64,000 nucleotides of DNA from Thermococcus bergensis. GTDB lineage: Archaea; Methanobacteriota_B; Thermococci; Thermococcales; Thermococcaceae. Of the stretch, positions 63,680 to 64,000 are shown one piece after another. The number at the start of each line of letters is the position of its first letter. The first letter of the stretch is position 1. The stretch is taken from contig NZ_JABFNK010000005.1 in NCBI RefSeq assembly GCF_020386975.1, forward strand, positions 1 through 64,000, in the 5' to 3' direction. The notes below the pieces were generated by a model. That model was given only the letters and a program-made list of their open reading frames with translations, had not been told where the DNA came from and did no database searches. Made by a program: the position numbers and the translations under genes.

Positions 63680-64000
63680 CTAGAGTTCTTCTTTCACGGT
63701 AACAAAGGAAACCATGGTCACGGTCTGCCCGACACCCTTTATCTCTCTAAGTTTATCGATTACAACTCTTCCTATGTCTTCAGCCGAAGAGGCTCTTGCC
63801 TTTATCAGAAGGTCCCATTCTCCGGCAATTATGTGGACCTCATAAACCTCTTCAATTTGAGCTATTTTTTTAGCGACTTCCCTCTGTGTTAGCCCTGAAC
63901 CGGGCTCATACCTTGCGAGAATGAACGCTGTAGTCCCCAAATTTAGCTTCTTGTAGTTGGGTTTGATGGTGAATTTTTCTATGACACCCTCATTTACGAG
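63680..64000 (-). CDS. Lrp/AsnC-family regulator, C-terminal part (runs off the window)
   Basis: The reading frame is open to the window edge (LVNEGVIEKFTIKPNYKKLN before GTTAFILARYEP), so the N-terminal helix-turn-helix lies beyond 64000. The visible part is the RAM effector domain (AFILARYEPGSGLTQREVAK, then VYEVHIIAGEWDLLIKARAS and VVIDKLREIKGVGQTVTMVS), which senses amino acids and forms the oligomer. An in-frame TTG at 63940 is not the true start. Confidence 0.88.
   Translation of the reverse strand, partial: LVNEGVIEKFTIKPNYKKLNLGTTAFILARYEPGSGLTQREVAKKIAQIEEVYEVHIIAGEWDLLIKARASSAEDIGRVVIDKLREIKGVGQTVTMVSFVTVKEEL

Overview
The window is from a hyperthermophilic archaeon of the order Thermococcales (Thermococcus or Pyrococcus). 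The evidence is the gene content: MTA phosphorylase beside an MTA/SAH deaminase, an ADP-forming acyl-CoA synthetase alpha subunit, aRF1, an archaeal TrpRS, both phosphomevalonate dehydratase subunits, KlbA with its intein, class III signal-peptide pilins, and insertion sequences of the ISPfu type. Ribosome binding sites are of the GGTGA/GGAGGTGAT kind, promoters are TATA-type, and several GTG and TTG starts occur.

The most unusual part is 1.05-5.26 kb, which I read as a small RiPP (ribosomally made, modified peptide) cluster. It holds a 37-codon precursor gene ending in a W-C-x2-C core, a PqqD-like recognition domain, a radical SAM/SPASM maturase, and an ABC-2 exporter (ATPase plus permease). 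A degenerate 876-bp insertion sequence with a 10-bp target duplication interrupts it. Removing the element and one duplication joins the PqqD domain to the radical SAM enzyme in one open 481-codon frame, so the ancestral maturase was a fusion that is now split. A decayed Lrp-like regulator lies just upstream.

5.3-8.1 kb holds nucleoside and ADP-ribose salvage genes. 8.2-13.4 kb is accessory: a DUF4855-like protein, a CGP-CTERM-like surface protein, a lipoprotein, an IS607 element (TnpA/TnpB) and the stump of a molybdopterin oxidoreductase. 13.5-22.5 kb is mostly housekeeping: NAD(P)HX repair, three regulators or small proteins, acyl-CoA synthetase, TrpRS with two Trp-containing mini-ORFs in its leader, a FAH-family enzyme, Trm14 and a permuted GTPase. 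An IS982 element then sits in front of a five-gene KlbA-type secretion/pilus operon (23.5-31.1 kb) whose ATPase carries a class 2 intein.

31-50 kb mixes core genes (FKBP, PfkB kinase, initiator tRNA-Met, phosphomevalonate dehydratase, site-2 protease, aRF1, ArgRS) with two VapBC pairs, two pilin genes, a free-standing LAGLIDADG endonuclease and a second IS607 element. 50-64 kb has UDP-ManNAc synthesis genes, a lipoprotein GH13 glycosidase, a second IS982 copy in inverted orientation, a radical SAM/TRAM protein, a FmdE-TrmO-FecBCD operon likely for metal or cofactor uptake, an IS6 element with a perfect 8-bp duplication, and a tRNA-Trp gene whose intron is a box C/D guide RNA.
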